64,000 bases of DNA. Origin: Cupriavidus consociatus (GTDB lineage: Bacteria > Pseudomonadota > Gammaproteobacteria > Burkholderiales > Burkholderiaceae). Positions 63,549 through 64,000 of the stretch are shown in pieces; positions within the stretch are counted from its first letter, which is position 1, and the number at the start of each line of letters is the position of its first letter. The stretch is taken from assembly GCF_017814975.1 (NCBI RefSeq), contig NZ_JAGIQA010000011.1:1-64000 (forward strand), read 5' to 3'. Made by a program: the position numbers and the translations under genes. The notes under the pieces are model-generated. The model was not told the DNA's origin and made no database searches. It saw only the letters and a list, made by a program, of their open reading frames with translations.

Positions 63549-64000
63549 CTAGGCGTGGCGCGGTAGGGCCAGGCTCATGCCCAATCGCCCGATGTCCCAG
63601 ATGAAGCCGGCCAACTCTCGAGCGACGGCAATGGCCGCGACGTGTTCGGTCTTGCCTCGTGCCACAAGTCTGCGGTAGCGTCGACATAGCCGCTGTTGTG
63701 CGTCCCAGGCGCGATCTATGATCATCTTGGGAATGCCTTCCTGTCGGCGTTGAATGTCGGTGCTCACGCGGGCCGGGTGCCGGTAAGTCCAGGCTGATTC
63801 GACTAGCAGTTTTCTGGCGTAACTGTTGCCAGTCTTGGTGATGCTGCCCTGACGTCGCTTTGTACCAGAGGAGTGTTCCGATGGGGTAACACCGATCCAT
63901 GCCATCAATTGCCGTGGATGGTTAAAGCGCGAGAGGTCGCCAAGCTCGGACACCAGCCCTATTGCCGACGTGAACTGGATGCCGCGCATGGCCTGCAAGG
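63549..64000 (-). mobile_element. IS110-family transposase, C-terminal part (cut by the window edge)
   Basis: About 150 codons of an IS110-type recombinase, with the Transposase_20 domain: GIQFTSAIGLVSELGDLSRF, MAWIGVTPSEHSSGTKRRQG, SITKTGNSYARKLLVESAW. The nucleophile serine of this family is expected in the GSITKTGNSYARKLLVES segment. The gene is on the minus strand, so its N-terminal DEDD/RuvC-like half is beyond 64000. The frame is open to the edge without an authentic start. Whether the element is whole cannot be judged here. Confidence 0.88.

Noticed and set aside
63493..63900. 135-codon frame overlapping the IS110-type gene
   Set aside because: It is a frame shift of the transposase coding sequence; the transposase frame has the family motifs.

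Overview
The window is a GC-rich, gene-dense stretch of a betaproteobacterial chromosome or megaplasmid. The gene mix points to Cupriavidus or a close Burkholderiales relative: several Bug-type (TctC-like) solute receptors, a fliLMNOPQR block, acnB, a three-gene heavy-metal RND efflux operon, DUF1302 and PQQ-type dehydrogenase proteins, and many IclR, GntR, LysR, MarR and AraC regulators beside catabolic genes. The genus is inferred from gene content. No rRNA, tRNA or CRISPR was seen.

Layout. 1-2080: a 3'-truncated PhoD phosphatase and a Bug gene fragment. 2081-5183: IclR regulator and tctBA transporter. 5372-7584: an OxyR-type operator and a large catalase. 7727-13403: GntR regulator, Bug receptor, CoA-transferase, then a quinone reductase/GST/crotonase-like operon. 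13768-17809: chemoreceptor, PLP dehydratase, RtcB. 17850-22651: Bug receptor, a PhnN-nucleotide-phosphorylase fusion, a MarR regulator and nadC, tied together by a duplicated promoter/operator module. 22722-27327: fliR-Q-P-O-N-M-L on the minus strand. 27778-36221: acnB, GST, sugar dehydrogenase, methyltransferase, AraC regulator and a DASS-like permease. 36861-37531: vapBC with its operator. 37638-40162: LysR regulator and acyl-CoA dehydrogenase. 40442-47584: czcCBA-like efflux, a CX10C-repeat periplasmic protein and CsbD. 47854-51609: an orphan 7TM histidine kinase, a thioesterase and a ThDP enzyme. 51610-52101: a graveyard of gene pieces. 52102-62140: exported SurE and a meta-cleavage lower pathway (hydratase, aldolase, acylating acetaldehyde dehydrogenase, alpha/beta hydrolase, two SDRs, ketosteroid-isomerase homologue, outer membrane protein, TetR). 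62945-64000: a possible small-RNA locus, paired hairpins and the 3' part of an IS110-family transposase.

The most interesting system is at 17850-22651. A single protein joins ribose-1,5-bisphosphate kinase (PhnN) to a nucleotide/thymidine phosphorylase core, which on paper takes a nucleoside monophosphate to PRPP. nadC, a PRPP consumer, carries an almost identical control region (TTGACA, 16 bp, TAGyAT, flanked by two CTTAGANNTCGAAG-like boxes). A MarR regulator lies between them. This looks like a dedicated PRPP/pyridine-nucleotide regulon.

Other notable points are an exact OxyR half-site array before katE, a crotonase without the usual catalytic glutamates, 13-bp and 6-bp tandem repeats in the catabolic cluster, and an orphan intrinsic terminator at 63107-63140.
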